Origin: Desulfovulcanus ferrireducens
GTDB taxonomy: Bacteria > Desulfobacterota > Desulfovibrionia > Desulfovibrionales > Desulfonatronovibrionaceae
NCBI RefSeq assembly: GCF_018704065.1
Contig: NZ_JAGUQP010000007.1
Span: forward strand, 1-61,662
Length of the DNA: 61,662 bases
Direction: 5' to 3'
The number at the start of each line of letters is the position of its first letter. The stretch's first letter is position 1. Of this stretch, positions 16,956-25,849 are shown one piece after another. Made by a program: the position numbers and the translations under genes. The notes beneath the pieces are model-generated. The model saw nothing but the letters and a program-made list of their open reading frames with translations. It was not told the DNA's origin and ran no database searches.

Positions 16956-18868
16956 TGATTCCTAGAACTCAGCTAGCCAATCCTAAATTTTATCTTATGC
17001 TCTTTGCAGATGTTCTCTTATTTTGCCTTTCTCTTATTTTAGCCTATTTGTTTCGCTTTGATTTTTCCATTTCTCAAGAATTTTCTGCTCAGTTGTTCAA
17101 GATTCTGCCTATGACTTGTGGTGTAAAGTTGTTTTTTTTCTTTTTATTTGGTCTCTATCGAGGAATGTGGCGATATACCAGTGTAAGTGATTTTTGGCGT
17201 CTTTTGCAGGCGATTCTTTTCTCTCAGCTTACAATAATTGCTATTATAGCTTACTTATATCACTTTTATGGGTATCCTAGGTCTGTTTTTCTTTTAGACG
17301 GGTTGATTGCCTTTTTTCTTTCAGGAGGAATGCGCCTCTCTATTAGGCTTTTTTATAGTTCTCAAACCGGTTCTTTAAGCTGGACAAGGGCAATTTTTTT
17401 CCCGTTTGGGAGTGAAAAGCAAGGCAAACCAGTGATTATTGTCGGAGCCGGAGATGCCGGCGAGAAGGTAGCCAGGGAAATTTTAGAGCATGGGCATAGT
17501 CTATATCATTTAATAGGCTTTGTTGATGACGATTATAGAAAAGTTGGCCGTTTGGTACATGGGCTACCAGTATTAGGGAAAGTTGAAGATTTGCCTCAGC
17601 TTATCCAGAAATACCTGGTCCAGGAGGTCCTTATTGCCATCCCTTCTGCAACCGGTAAACAGATGCGGAGAATTATCAGGTTGTGTGATAAGGCTAAGAT
17701 TAAATTCAAGACTTTACCTGGGCTAAAGGATATTATCGATGGTAAAGTTAGTATTAAGGCTTTACGGGATGTTAGTTATGAAGATCTATTGGGGCGGCCG
17801 CAAGTTAAACTGGATTGTCAGGAAATAGAAGGTTATCTTAAAGACAAGGTTGTTTTAGTTACAGGTGCGGGTGGTTCTATCGGTTCTGAGCTCTGTCGGC
17901 AAATTGTCCGATTTGATCCTAAGTTGCTTGTTTTGGTCGATTCAGGTGAAGCCAATCTATATTCTATCCAGATGGAATTAGAGCATGTTATAGGTTTCAC
18001 TAAATACCAAACAGTTTTGGCTCAGGTTCAGGATAAGAAACTCATGGAGCAGGTTTTTGGCAAGTACTCACCCCAGGTAGTATTTCACGCTGCAGCTTAT
18101 AAACACGTGCCAATGCTTGAGATAAGCCCCTGGCAGGCAGTATATAACAACATTTTAGGAACTCAAACTATCATGGAGGTAGCAGTAAGACATAAGGCCG
18201 AGCGTTTTGTCCTGGTGTCTACAGATAAGGCTGTCCGGCCAACGAATGTAATGGGGGCAAGTAAGCGGGTAACAGAGCTTTTAATGCCTACCTTTAATGG
18301 TGCCAGTACCAGATTTATGGCTGTTCGTTTTGGAAATGTTGTGGGGTCGTCTGGTTCGGTAATCCCCTTATTTCGGCGCCAAATAGAAAAGGGAGGTCCG
18401 GTAACTGTTACGCACCCCGAAATGACCAGGTATTTTATGACAATACCTGAGGCAGCCCAGCTAATCCTGCAGGCTGGCTCAATGGGCGAAGGCGGCGAGA
18501 TATTTATTCTGGAGATGGGTACACCAGTTAAAATCGCTGACATGGCCAGAGACCTTATTCGCCTTTGCGGCAAAGAGCCTGATGAGGATATTGAAATTGT
18601 CTTTACGGGATTGCGGCCCGGAGAAAAACTTTATGAGGAACTCATCACCGAAGGTGAAGGCATTGTCTCCACCTGGCATGAGAAAATAATGGTTTTAAAG
18701 CCTGAGATAGATGGCAGCACGAATAGTCTTCAGTCCACTGAAAGGCTAGTCAAACAAATTGAGGAACTATATTTACTCGCCCGTAAATTTGATGGTCATG
18801 CAATTAAAATAAAGCTTAAGGAAATAGTGCCAGAATATGAGCCAAAGGATATAGAAACGGTTGTTTAG
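16955..18868 (+). CDS. PglF/WbpM/CapD-type UDP-GlcNAc 4,6-dehydratase
   Basis: A 637-residue membrane-anchored enzyme. It has four N-terminal helices (residues ~10-125), a first Rossmann-like domain with VGAGDAGEKVARE (~160), and an SDR domain with TGAGGSIGSELC (~300), YKHVPMLE, and STDKAVRPTNVMGASKR (~420). In this SDR domain methionine replaces the usual catalytic tyrosine, as in WbpM and PglF. It dehydrates UDP-GlcNAc to the 4-keto-6-deoxy sugar, the first step to QuiNAc, FucNAc or bacillosamine derivatives. No aminotransferase or acetyltransferase (PglE/PglD) is in the window, so reduction by the upstream SDR (QuiNAc-type product) is the simpler reading. Last gene of the operon. Confidence 0.9.
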   Translation: MIPRTQLANPKFYLMLFADVLLFCLSLILAYLFRFDFSISQEFSAQLFKILPMTCGVKLFFFFLFGLYRGMWRYTSVSDFWRLLQAILFSQLTIIAIIAYLYHFYGYPRSVFLLDGLIAFFLSGGMRLSIRLFYSSQTGSLSWTRAIFFPFGSEKQGKPVIIVGAGDAGEKVAREILEHGHSLYHLIGFVDDDYRKVGRLVHGLPVLGKVEDLPQLIQKYLVQEVLIAIPSATGKQMRRIIRLCDKAKIKFKTLPGLKDIIDGKVSIKALRDVSYEDLLGRPQVKLDCQEIEGYLKDKVVLVTGAGGSIGSELCRQIVRFDPKLLVLVDSGEANLYSIQMELEHVIGFTKYQTVLAQVQDKKLMEQVFGKYSPQVVFHAAAYKHVPMLEISPWQAVYNNILGTQTIMEVAVRHKAERFVLVSTDKAVRPTNVMGASKRVTELLMPTFNGASTRFMAVRFGNVVGSSGSVIPLFRRQIEKGGPVTVTHPEMTRYFMTIPEAAQLILQAGSMGEGGEIFILEMGTPVKIADMARDLIRLCGKEPDEDIEIVFTGLRPGEKLYEELITEGEGIVSTWHEKIMVLKPEIDGSTNSLQSTERLVKQIEELYLLARKFDGHAIKIKLKEIVPEYEPKDIETVV

Positions 18869-19134
18869 TAAAGAAAAGGCACAAGGCTAGTGGGGGCCGA
18901 GGATAAAAGTATGAAATTATTTTCTGTTCGCCGTTCCGATTGTTGAGTTTTCGTTCAAGGTTTTTATAGGTATTCACAGATTTTCTCGTAAGTCTTTCAC
19001 ATGCTTCTGCTTCTTGCACTCAGCCTCTAAGGTCTTATCTTTTTTGCAATACCTTTTTAAAAAGTTAAAGTTCGGTATTTGGTGAGGTACCCCGGCAAAA
19101 GACTTTGTTTTTGCCGGGGTTGCTGGTGTGATGT
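18869..19134. other. Intergenic region between convergent glycan and TRAP genes
   Basis: 266 bases with no supported gene. Apart from the hairpin at 19090-19119 I see nothing recognisable. Confidence 0.6.
19090..19119. terminator. Hairpin terminator between convergent transcripts
   Basis: An 11-bp perfect stem (CCCCGGCAAAA / TTTTGCCGGGG) with an 8-base loop lies between the ends of the glycan operon and the TRAP permease gene. The A/T run is inside the stem rather than after it, so it may work in both directions. Confidence 0.6.
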
Positions 19135-21192
19135 TTAACTGTTCTTCAGTCTGGATTTTTGCATCAGGATAACAATACCAAAGCTGAGCATGCCAATGAT
19201 ATACATGTAATATTTAGAGTTCAGGGGCAAGTTAAAAAGGGTATTCACTAGTGCCGGATGAAAAAGGACCAGGGTAGCAATAGCCAAAAATGGAATGTCG
19301 TACCATTTATTTTTGGTTAAAAGCCAACCCTGCAATATACTAGTAAATGCAAAAGAAGCAAAGACAGCCATAACAAAGATTAAAATCGCCAATGGCCAGT
19401 TGTTCAGGTTATGTAGTATGAGGTCCGGATTGAAAATAAACATAAATGGGATAATGGCTGTTCTTAAATCGTATAAAAATCCTTGTAGGCCCGTTGGAAT
19501 AGGCTCCGAGTCGGCAATAGCTGCTGCAGCATAAGAAGCTAGTCCAACAGGAGGTGTGTCATCGGCAAGTATTCCAAAGTAAAAGCAAAACAAGTGAGCA
19601 GCCATTAATGGGACTATAAAACCCTGTATACCTCCTATCTGCACGATTATTGGCGCGGTAAGAGATGCCATGACTATGTATGTAGCTGTAGTTGGCAGCC
19701 CCATACCCAATAAGAGGCTTGCGATGGCTGTTATTAACAAGAGGAGAAAAATGTTCCCATGGGACAGGACTTCAACAATCTGTGTGACCATGCTGCCAAT
19801 GCCCATATTTACGATACCGACAATAATCCCGGCAGATGCTGTGGCCAGGGCCACGGAGATCATGTTTCGGGAGCCGGCTATAAACGCGTCTCCAATCAGT
19901 CTGAACGCATTTTTTAATCCTTGCCCAATGCCATTGCCATTATTCGTTTTCCTTGCTCTGACTATTTCTTGGACAAACATCAATACGATAAGCAGCATAA
20001 TTGACCTAAAAGCTGATAATTCCGGGCTGTGTCTTAAAACCACGAGTTCGTAGATAAGCATGGCAATGGGGATTAAGTAATGCAGTCCCTTTTTAAGGGT
20101 CTGCTTAAAATCAGGCAGTTCTTCTTTGCTTAAGCCCCGAATGCCTAATTTGCTAGCTTCCAGATGGGTGACAAAAAACAGAGCAAAATAAGAAACAAAG
20201 GCAGGTATTGCTGCCGCCTTAACAACTTCGATATAAGGAACATTAACATATTCTGAGATAATAAATGCTGCTGCGCCCATGATTGGAGGCATAAGCTGTC
20301 CATCAGTACTGGCTGCGACTTCTGTAGCAGCTGCCTTTTTAGCTGGATACCCAGCCTTTTTCATTAGAGGGATTGTGAAGTTCCCCGTGGTGACAATGTT
20401 GGCAATACTTGAGCCTGAGACCATTCCGGTTAAGGCGCTGGATACTATTGCTGCTTTGGCAGGCCCACCTTTGTAACGTCCCAATAGAGATATGGCTATA
20501 TCAATAAAAAAGCGACCTGCACCGGCCTTTTCCAGCATAGCTCCTAAAAGGACAAAAAGATAGACTATTGAAGCTGAAACACCAAGGGGAATGCCGTATA
20601 TCCCCTCTGTGGAGAGAGAGATTTGACTTAAATATTTAGTTAAGGAGACACCTTTAAAAGCCAGAACATCTGGCATGTAGGGACCCAAAAAGGCGTAGAG
20701 AGTAAATGCTAGAGCGATGATGGTTAATGCTGGTCCTATTGAGCGCCTGGTTGCTTCCAGAAGAAGAACAATAGTTAAAATACCAAATATTATATCACGA
20801 GTATTGGGACATCCGGCCCTCATGGCTATTCCTTGCCAATCAAGCATGATGTACAGAGCCGAAATTGCACCTACAATGGCAAAAAGATAATCAATTAAAG
20901 GAATACGGTCGGTTACAGATAAGTAGCGACAAAATTTTCTAGGTTTCTTAAAAAAGGGAATAGTCAAAAAAACTAGAGACATGGCAAAGGCAAGGTGAAT
21001 AGAACGAATAGTAGTACTGTCAAGAATAACAAAACTGGCAATAGCTAATTGAAAAATTGCCCAGGCTATGGCGATGGTTCCGAAGATAAAACTTTCATGC
21101 GGACGGAATTCTCTTAATTCGCCTGTTTCTTCCTTAAGTATTTCCTGATCTTTCCTTAATTCATTTTTCCCCATGCCCACTCCGATGACCAT
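19135..21192 (-). CDS. TRAP transporter fused permease (4TM/12TM)
   Basis: A 685-residue membrane protein of the DctQ-DctM fusion type that partners TAXI receptors. About 16-18 helices are visible. The large-subunit signature appears as SALTGMVSGSSIANIVTTGNFTI around residues 250-275, followed by VAASTDGQLMPPIMGAAAF. It drives solute uptake, probably of a dicarboxylate or related organic acid, using an ion gradient. The receptor gene lies upstream on the same strand, but a strong hairpin separates them. Two starts are possible: ATG 21192 with AAAGGA, or ATG 21174 with GGAG. The first lies inside an RNA hairpin described separately. Confidence 0.9.
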   Translation of the reverse strand: MVIGVGMGKNELRKDQEILKEETGELREFRPHESFIFGTIAIAWAIFQLAIASFVILDSTTIRSIHLAFAMSLVFLTIPFFKKPRKFCRYLSVTDRIPLIDYLFAIVGAISALYIMLDWQGIAMRAGCPNTRDIIFGILTIVLLLEATRRSIGPALTIIALAFTLYAFLGPYMPDVLAFKGVSLTKYLSQISLSTEGIYGIPLGVSASIVYLFVLLGAMLEKAGAGRFFIDIAISLLGRYKGGPAKAAIVSSALTGMVSGSSIANIVTTGNFTIPLMKKAGYPAKKAAATEVAASTDGQLMPPIMGAAAFIISEYVNVPYIEVVKAAAIPAFVSYFALFFVTHLEASKLGIRGLSKEELPDFKQTLKKGLHYLIPIAMLIYELVVLRHSPELSAFRSIMLLIVLMFVQEIVRARKTNNGNGIGQGLKNAFRLIGDAFIAGSRNMISVALATASAGIIVGIVNMGIGSMVTQIVEVLSHGNIFLLLLITAIASLLLGMGLPTTATYIVMASLTAPIIVQIGGIQGFIVPLMAAHLFCFYFGILADDTPPVGLASYAAAAIADSEPIPTGLQGFLYDLRTAIIPFMFIFNPDLILHNLNNWPLAILIFVMAVFASFAFTSILQGWLLTKNKWYDIPFLAIATLVLFHPALVNTLFNLPLNSKYYMYIIGMLSFGIVILMQKSRLKNS

Positions 21193-21208
21193 GCAATCCT
21201 TTGCATGG
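21189..21208 (-). promoter_or_regulatory. Hairpin holding the Shine-Dalgarno in its loop and the start codon in its stem
   Basis: Read on the - strand: CCATGCAA, then AGGA, then TTGCATGG. This is a perfect 8-bp stem with a 4-base loop. The loop is the ribosome-binding core and the 3' arm contains the ATG of the TRAP permease. Such a fold would mask the start codon. Confidence 0.5.
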
Positions 21209-21293
21209 AATGTTGGTTTTGTATGTTGAATTTAGAATTTTTTTAGTATGTTGAGTAAGAATAAATGATTTTAATAACTCCCAGTAATAAAAT

Positions 21294-21333
21294 AGCGATA
21301 ATCCCGCAAATACAGATTTGCAGGATTATCGCT
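21294..21333 (-). terminator. Strong intergenic hairpin after the TAXI receptor gene
   Basis: Two 18-base arms (17 of 18 paired) with a 4-base loop lie 23 bases past the receptor stop. On the - strand they are followed by ATTTTATT. It probably ends most receptor transcripts or protects their 3' end, giving more receptor than permease, as is common for binding-protein transporters. Confidence 0.75.
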
Positions 21334-21356
21334 AACATAAAAGTTTGGTGATTTTT

Positions 21357-22352
21357 TTACTTGATCAAGTCTTTGTTTATATACTTGATAAGGCCAGTTT
21401 CTTTATAGTACTTTAATGCGCCTTTATGCACAGGTGCACTTAAGCCCTGCAACATATCTTCTTTGGTCAAAACTGTATAGGCTGGATGCAATTTCTTAAA
21501 TTCTTCAAAGTTGTCAAAGACTTCTTTGACAATAGCATAGACAACGTCTTCGTCCATATCTTCTCTTGTCACAAAAGTAGCTTTAACGCCTATGGTTTTT
21601 ACATCTTCTTTGTTTGCTACATTTGGATAAAAGCTAATTGGTATAATTGATTTTGCATAATATGGATATTTAGCAAGTAATGAATCAACGCCGGCACCAA
21701 CAATTGGTATCAACTTTACTTTGATTCTACCGGCTGTAGCTTCTTTAATATTTCCATTAGGATGGCCTACAGTATAGAAGAATGCATCAATTTTTTCATC
21801 CTGGAGCAGTCTTGGGGCCTCTACAGCCTTGGCGTATTCAGCGGAGATGCTGTTTTCATCCAGTCCAAAGGCGGCCAAGACGTCTTTAGAGTTTTGCAAT
21901 TGACCTGAGCCTGGATTTCCAATGTTTACTCTTTTGCCTTTCAGATCAGCCACAGAGTTAATTTTGCTGTTAACTGATGCAATTAGAGTAATAGCTTCGG
22001 GATGGATTGAGAAAACAGAACGAAGATTTTTCTGAGGTCCTTTATTCTTCCACTCAGCAAGCCCATTCCAGGCCTGGTATTGTCTGTCAGACTGACAAAT
22101 ACCAAACTCCAAATCGCCACTGAGGACAGCGTTAATGTTGTAAACAGAGCCAGCTGTAGACTCTACAGTAGCCTTAATTCCATATTGCTTAACTTTTTTG
22201 TTGATCATCCTGCTGATGGCACCACCTGTAGGATAATAAACTCCTGTGACCCCTCCGGTTCCAATGGTAACAAATGTTGTTTTACTATGCACTACAGGTG
22301 CGAAGGACAAAACAAGCAACAGCGCAAGGATAAGGTTAAGGGTTTTTTTCAT
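21357..22352 (-). CDS. TAXI-family TRAP transporter solute-binding protein
   Basis: A 331-residue periplasmic receptor. A cleavable signal peptide is visible (MKKTLNLILALLLVLSFAP, then VHSK). The mature part begins FVTIGTGGVTGVYYPTGGAI, the hallmark of the TAXI (immunogenic protein) family, and includes NIGNPGSGQ around 180. It captures a small organic anion and delivers it to the fused permease encoded downstream. The ligand cannot be told from sequence. A strong AAAAGGAGG ribosome-binding site precedes the ATG. Confidence 0.92.
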   Translation of the reverse strand: MKKTLNLILALLLVLSFAPVVHSKTTFVTIGTGGVTGVYYPTGGAISRMINKKVKQYGIKATVESTAGSVYNINAVLSGDLEFGICQSDRQYQAWNGLAEWKNKGPQKNLRSVFSIHPEAITLIASVNSKINSVADLKGKRVNIGNPGSGQLQNSKDVLAAFGLDENSISAEYAKAVEAPRLLQDEKIDAFFYTVGHPNGNIKEATAGRIKVKLIPIVGAGVDSLLAKYPYYAKSIIPISFYPNVANKEDVKTIGVKATFVTREDMDEDVVYAIVKEVFDNFEEFKKLHPAYTVLTKEDMLQGLSAPVHKGALKYYKETGLIKYINKDLIK

Positions 22353-22856
22353 ACATTCCTCCTTTTAATTTGTTTTTTTATATTTTAGACCTTAAACCCA
22401 CGATGAGTTTTTTGAGGTGCTTTAAATCTCAAACTGTTTTGGTTTTTGTCAGATTTTTTGGAAATCGAGCAAATTTAGTTTTTTGTATGAGCGACATAAA
22501 AAGAGCCGGTTTTTTAAAAGCAAAATAGAGGCCATTTGTGACTTTAAAACTTTTGCTTGTGACTGTTGTAACAATCGAGGCTTGATAAAAACTGTAGATA
22601 AGTTGTTTTTACAAAAGTGTCACAACAGTAGGTGGGATTTTTTTCAAAATTGAAAAATTGTTTAGGTTAGCTTGAAAATAGAATTTAGCAACTTCTATAT
22701 TTATGACAAGATAAAGAAAGAAATAGCAGTTATCAAAAGAGATGTTGGGTGTCAAACCAGGTCGTTAGCTTGATCAGGGGAATCGCATCTAAATTTTAGG
22801 TAGTGTTTGAGATAGGTAGAATTTATAGTTTTTTTACCTTAGACCTACGCAGAAAT
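22353..22856. other. AT-rich intergenic region upstream of the TAXI gene
   Basis: About 500 bases with no supported gene. It must contain the promoter of the TRAP genes, but I cannot point to a convincing -10/-35 or -24/-12 pair. Confidence 0.5.
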
Positions 22857-23110
22857 GGGGGCATCAGATGGCTGCACTTTGGTTGAGTAGGTGAGTAAGG
22901 TAAGTAGTTGAGTGAGGAGAGTGGTGAGAGTAAGGTGAGTAGGGTGGAGATGGATGATATGAAAATGACTTTTGAGACTTTAGAAGCTTGGCCAATGCCG
23001 ACGGAGCAAAGTGGATATGGGATAATGTAGTAGAATTTTTTTCTAATTGCCCCCGCAAGATTCTAGACTTTTACCTCTGCACAGAGCATCTGTACAGGAG
23101 TGTATAGGCA
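22857..23110 (+). mobile_element. Internally deleted ISKra4-type copy (copy A)
   Basis: Begins with the GGGGGCAT..GATGGCTGCAC end also seen, inverted, at 1127-1148. It continues through a GTGAGTAGGGTGGAGATG tract and ATGAAAATGACTTTTGAGAC, then joins directly to DNA encoding a transposase segment (ADGAKWIWDNVVEFF, then CTEHLYR), matching 590-695 of the window. Most of the transposase gene is missing and the frame is broken after NCP. No right end is found. Confidence 0.65.
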
Positions 23111-23500
23111 CAGACCTGTTAAAAATCATAAGCCAAAAGCCAGAGATTCATGGGCGAAATCTGAGCCTGTTTATGCTCCACAAATTTTGATGCCCTCTGG
23201 TTTTCTAATTTTTGAAATATTTTAAATGTTTAATTATTATAGGTAGATAAATGCGTTTGGTGGAATTGTTAGATTAGATTTTGATATTCAAAATAATTTT
23301 GTATATCGACTTATTGTCTGGATGCTTTTTGGTGTGGCTCATTAAAGATATGTCTTTCAAGGCGGTTATGGGTGTCTAAGCTTAGATTTTGTGTGTTCAG
23401 TATGAAAAATTGTGAAAGATAAGCTGCTAGCTTATCTTTAAAAAAGGCATTAGGCGACGTTAAATCATTGTCTCAACTTTCTGACACGATTAACATCCTC
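23111..23500. other. Non-coding stretch
   Basis: About 390 bases between repeat copies. I find no gene, RNA or clear repeat in it. Reading frames are short and not protein-like. Confidence 0.5.
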
Positions 23501-23760
23501 AAATTACTACACAATGGAAGAGAGCATTTTCTGAAATGCATTACAAACGGGTTGGGTAACACATCTTGGCGAAGATTGCGGAAGTGCTGTGCATAGGGGA
23601 GGTTGTTCCATCGAACTTTCGAAACCCATCATAACAACAGAAAAGGCATTAAGTAACATTCTATTGACTAACCCCATTATGCACAGCCCGCAAGCAAGCC
23701 TTAGATGTGTCCAAGTCTTTGTTAGCATTGAAGAAAATGCGCTCGCAAATTAACACAGAA
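23501..23760 (-). repeat. Degenerate inverted copy of the 316-bp MITE-like element
   Basis: The stretch around 23530-23595 (GGGTTGGGTAACACATCTTGG) and that around 23675-23720 (GCCCGCAAGCAAGCCTTAG) match the reverse complement of the elements at 25532 and 27017, in the right order. The ends are too diverged to place exactly. Confidence 0.5.
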
Positions 23761-23872
23761 AGTTGAGTCATTGTTAAAATAAGGTTGGCCCGCCAAAAAC
23801 AACAACCTTATAACCGACCCAAAATAATAAAAAATTTAACGATTAATAATTCGTGCAAAGGAGGACTGGGGA

Positions 23873-24415
23873 TTGAAGTTATTGAAAGCAAAGCAGCTTG
23901 AAGTTCATCCTCCTCTTGATCTGGAGACTTATATGTTTCTGGCCCAGGTCAAAGGGATGGAAGGGAAGGATACGGTGGAGCTTTTATCTTATTGGTCTAA
24001 GTGGGCTCCCAGTTTAAAGGTGTATAGGTTGGGGGAGAAGAAAGGGTATGTTTTGGCTTATCTGGGGCAGGAAGTAGATATGGAGGTGGATGAAATTTGG
24101 GATAAATCTCCCGCTATGGGGTTTAAGCTGGAAGCCTTGGCCCAGACTATGATCATGGGCGTCATGAGGTATTTGCTTCCGGAGCTTAGTTCAACCAAGT
24201 GCGCTCCTGTGCCTAAGCCAAACAAAATTTTGAAAAGGTCTTTGGGTAAAATTGGACTGGAGTTTTCAGCTGCCGGGGCACTTAACTATAAATACTCAAC
24301 CATTACCTTTTTCCCATATAGAGGAGGGTGTGAGTTGTGTTATCTTAAGCCTAGCTGCCCCAAGGCTATGTTTCCTAAAATGGACGATATTTTTAAGACA
24401 AATAATCCCGGTTAA
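23873..24415 (+). CDS. Uncharacterised protein with C-terminal cysteine motif
   Basis: A 180-residue soluble protein that I do not recognise. The start is TTG 23873, chosen for the perfect AAAGGAGG eight bases upstream. The C-terminal part has a C-x2-C-x5-C cluster (CELCYLKPSCPK, about residues 159-168) after another cysteine near 109 (TKCAPVPKP), a pattern that could bind an Fe-S cluster or zinc. The middle (GFKLEALAQTMIMGVMRYLLPE) is amphipathic helix. It converges on, and overlaps by 23 bases, the 3' end of a radical SAM gene. Codon use looks normal for the region, so it is probably a real gene. Confidence 0.6.
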   Translation: MKLLKAKQLEVHPPLDLETYMFLAQVKGMEGKDTVELLSYWSKWAPSLKVYRLGEKKGYVLAYLGQEVDMEVDEIWDKSPAMGFKLEALAQTMIMGVMRYLLPELSSTKCAPVPKPNKILKRSLGKIGLEFSAAGALNYKYSTITFFPYRGGCELCYLKPSCPKAMFPKMDDIFKTNNPG

Positions 24416-25505
24416 AGGCCAGTTTGAGCAGGTGGTTATTTAGCCCACCCAGATCTTTGGGAGTATATCCCATGACCTTTTTCCAAACATGGTCAGATTC
24501 CATGCAGAAGTAGATTTGTTTGTCCAACCCTTTTTGTTTGAGTTTTTGGGTAATAAATAAAAATTGTTTAAGGCGCAGAGGTAAAAAGAGCCTCTGTTTC
24601 CCGTCAAGCCCGGTTATAAATTCATTGTAGATGAATGTGGAATGGGGGAACTCGCGGGCAATGACTTTGAAAAGGTCTGGCATGCACCGAAATGAACCTA
24701 GGCTAAAATAGGCAATATCCTGAGGTCGGAGATAGTCAAAGATCATATCTATAATTTGAGAGTAGCCCTTTTCCCAGCCCGGATAGTGGATGATGGGGTC
24801 AAAGTGGAGGCAGACCCTGAACCCAAGTTTGGTACACTCCCTGGCTGCCTTTAGTCTTTCTTCCAAGGGGGCAGTGCCAGCTTCTTCCTTCCTGGAAACA
24901 TCCGGGCTGTTTAAAGACCAGGCTGGCAACACTCTGTCTGTGCGCTTTAGGCCTTCCATCCAGGACAAGTCGACAATTTTTGTTTTCAGTTCCAGGCAGA
25001 CATTGGGATAGTTTTCCAGAAATTGAGCCAGGTCACGGCTGTACCCCGTGATGGGCTCCAGGACGAGAGAATCAGTAAATTCACCAGTGCCTACTCGGAA
25101 AAAGTGTTTTGGATTCGGACCAAATGCATGATCAAGCTCGGCCCACAAATCATTTTGATTGGCCCATACCTTGAGGGTTTTGTCCTGAAAATAAGCTCTT
25201 AAAATACAGTAGGAGCAGCTTAAAGGACAATTCTCGCCTATATGGATAATGCGATAGCCGCAACAGCGATAATATCTCGTACCAGGACAAAAGCGTAAAA
25301 ATTTCCCCATGTAATTTTTTAAATACAAGGTCTGAGTTGATTCTGTTGTGTTTATTGGGTTTGTATGAGTGGTTTGTTTTTTGTCAACAACATGCCATGG
25401 TAAGTGACCGAGTTTTTGCCGCACTCGTTTTGCAAGTGGAGTATGTTCTACTTCCTTGTCCACCAAAACACGCTTAATTTTTTTCAGATAGTTAGTTGAG
25501 TTCAT
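24393..25505 (-). CDS. Radical SAM protein, spore photoproduct lyase family
   Basis: A 370-residue protein. The cluster-binding motif is C-x3-C-x2-C (NCPLSCSYC, around residues 93-100), the spacing of radical SAM enzymes, and it is preceded by the RCCGYRIIHIGE strand. Other SPL-family landmarks are VGTGEFTDSL (~140), LELKTKI (~172), and FDPIIHYPGWEKGY (~257). True SPL repairs UV-induced thymine dimers. Members in non-sporulating bacteria may repair DNA or do something else, so the exact role is open. It converges with the cysteine-motif gene, and a MITE-like element lies just upstream of its start. Confidence 0.8.
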   Translation of the reverse strand: MNSTNYLKKIKRVLVDKEVEHTPLAKRVRQKLGHLPWHVVDKKQTTHTNPINTTESTQTLYLKNYMGKFLRFCPGTRYYRCCGYRIIHIGENCPLSCSYCILRAYFQDKTLKVWANQNDLWAELDHAFGPNPKHFFRVGTGEFTDSLVLEPITGYSRDLAQFLENYPNVCLELKTKIVDLSWMEGLKRTDRVLPAWSLNSPDVSRKEEAGTAPLEERLKAARECTKLGFRVCLHFDPIIHYPGWEKGYSQIIDMIFDYLRPQDIAYFSLGSFRCMPDLFKVIAREFPHSTFIYNEFITGLDGKQRLFLPLRLKQFLFITQKLKQKGLDKQIYFCMESDHVWKKVMGYTPKDLGGLNNHLLKLAFNRDYLS

Positions 25506-25531
25506 TTTAACTAATTTTCACTTAACCTTTA

Positions 25532-25847
25532 GAGCCTGTGGCCAAACTTTACTCAGAGAATAATTTTTCATAATTTTTTTTTAATCCTGATTCCTTTCAA
25601 GCTCGTGCAAATGCCTGGACACATCTATGGCTTGCTTGCGGGCAGAGCATAATGGTACATTTAGGATAAATGAATATGCTTTTATTGTCGATAGTTATGG
25701 CAAATAGTCCAGGACATTTATTTTTGTCACCCCGATGCTCTGCTTATCCGCAAGCTTCTCTAAGATGGGTTACCCAGCCCTTTGCAATGCTTTCAAGAAA
25801 CCAGGATTTCTAACCTGGTAGTCAAAATGGGGTTTGGCCACAGACTC
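25532..25847 (+). mobile_element. MITE-like element, copy 1 (316 bp)
   Basis: Bounded by 16-bp terminal inverted repeats: GAGCCTGTGGCCAAAC at 25532 and GTTTGGCCACAGACTC ending at 25847 (one mismatch). It has no coding capacity. The flanks TTTA (left) and ATTTA (right) may be a target duplication. The right end lies two bases from the stop codon of the ParB-domain gene. Confidence 0.75.
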
Positions 25848-25849
25848 AT

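Noticed and set aside
22864-23058. 64-residue - strand frame rich in His, Ser and Pro
   Set aside because: It lies within a truncated IS copy; the composition reflects the GTGAGT-rich repeat tract and the frame is not kept in copies B and C.
23507-23728. 73-residue - strand frame
   Set aside because: It overlaps the decayed inverted MITE copy and lacks a ribosome-binding site; no protein-like conservation with the other copies.
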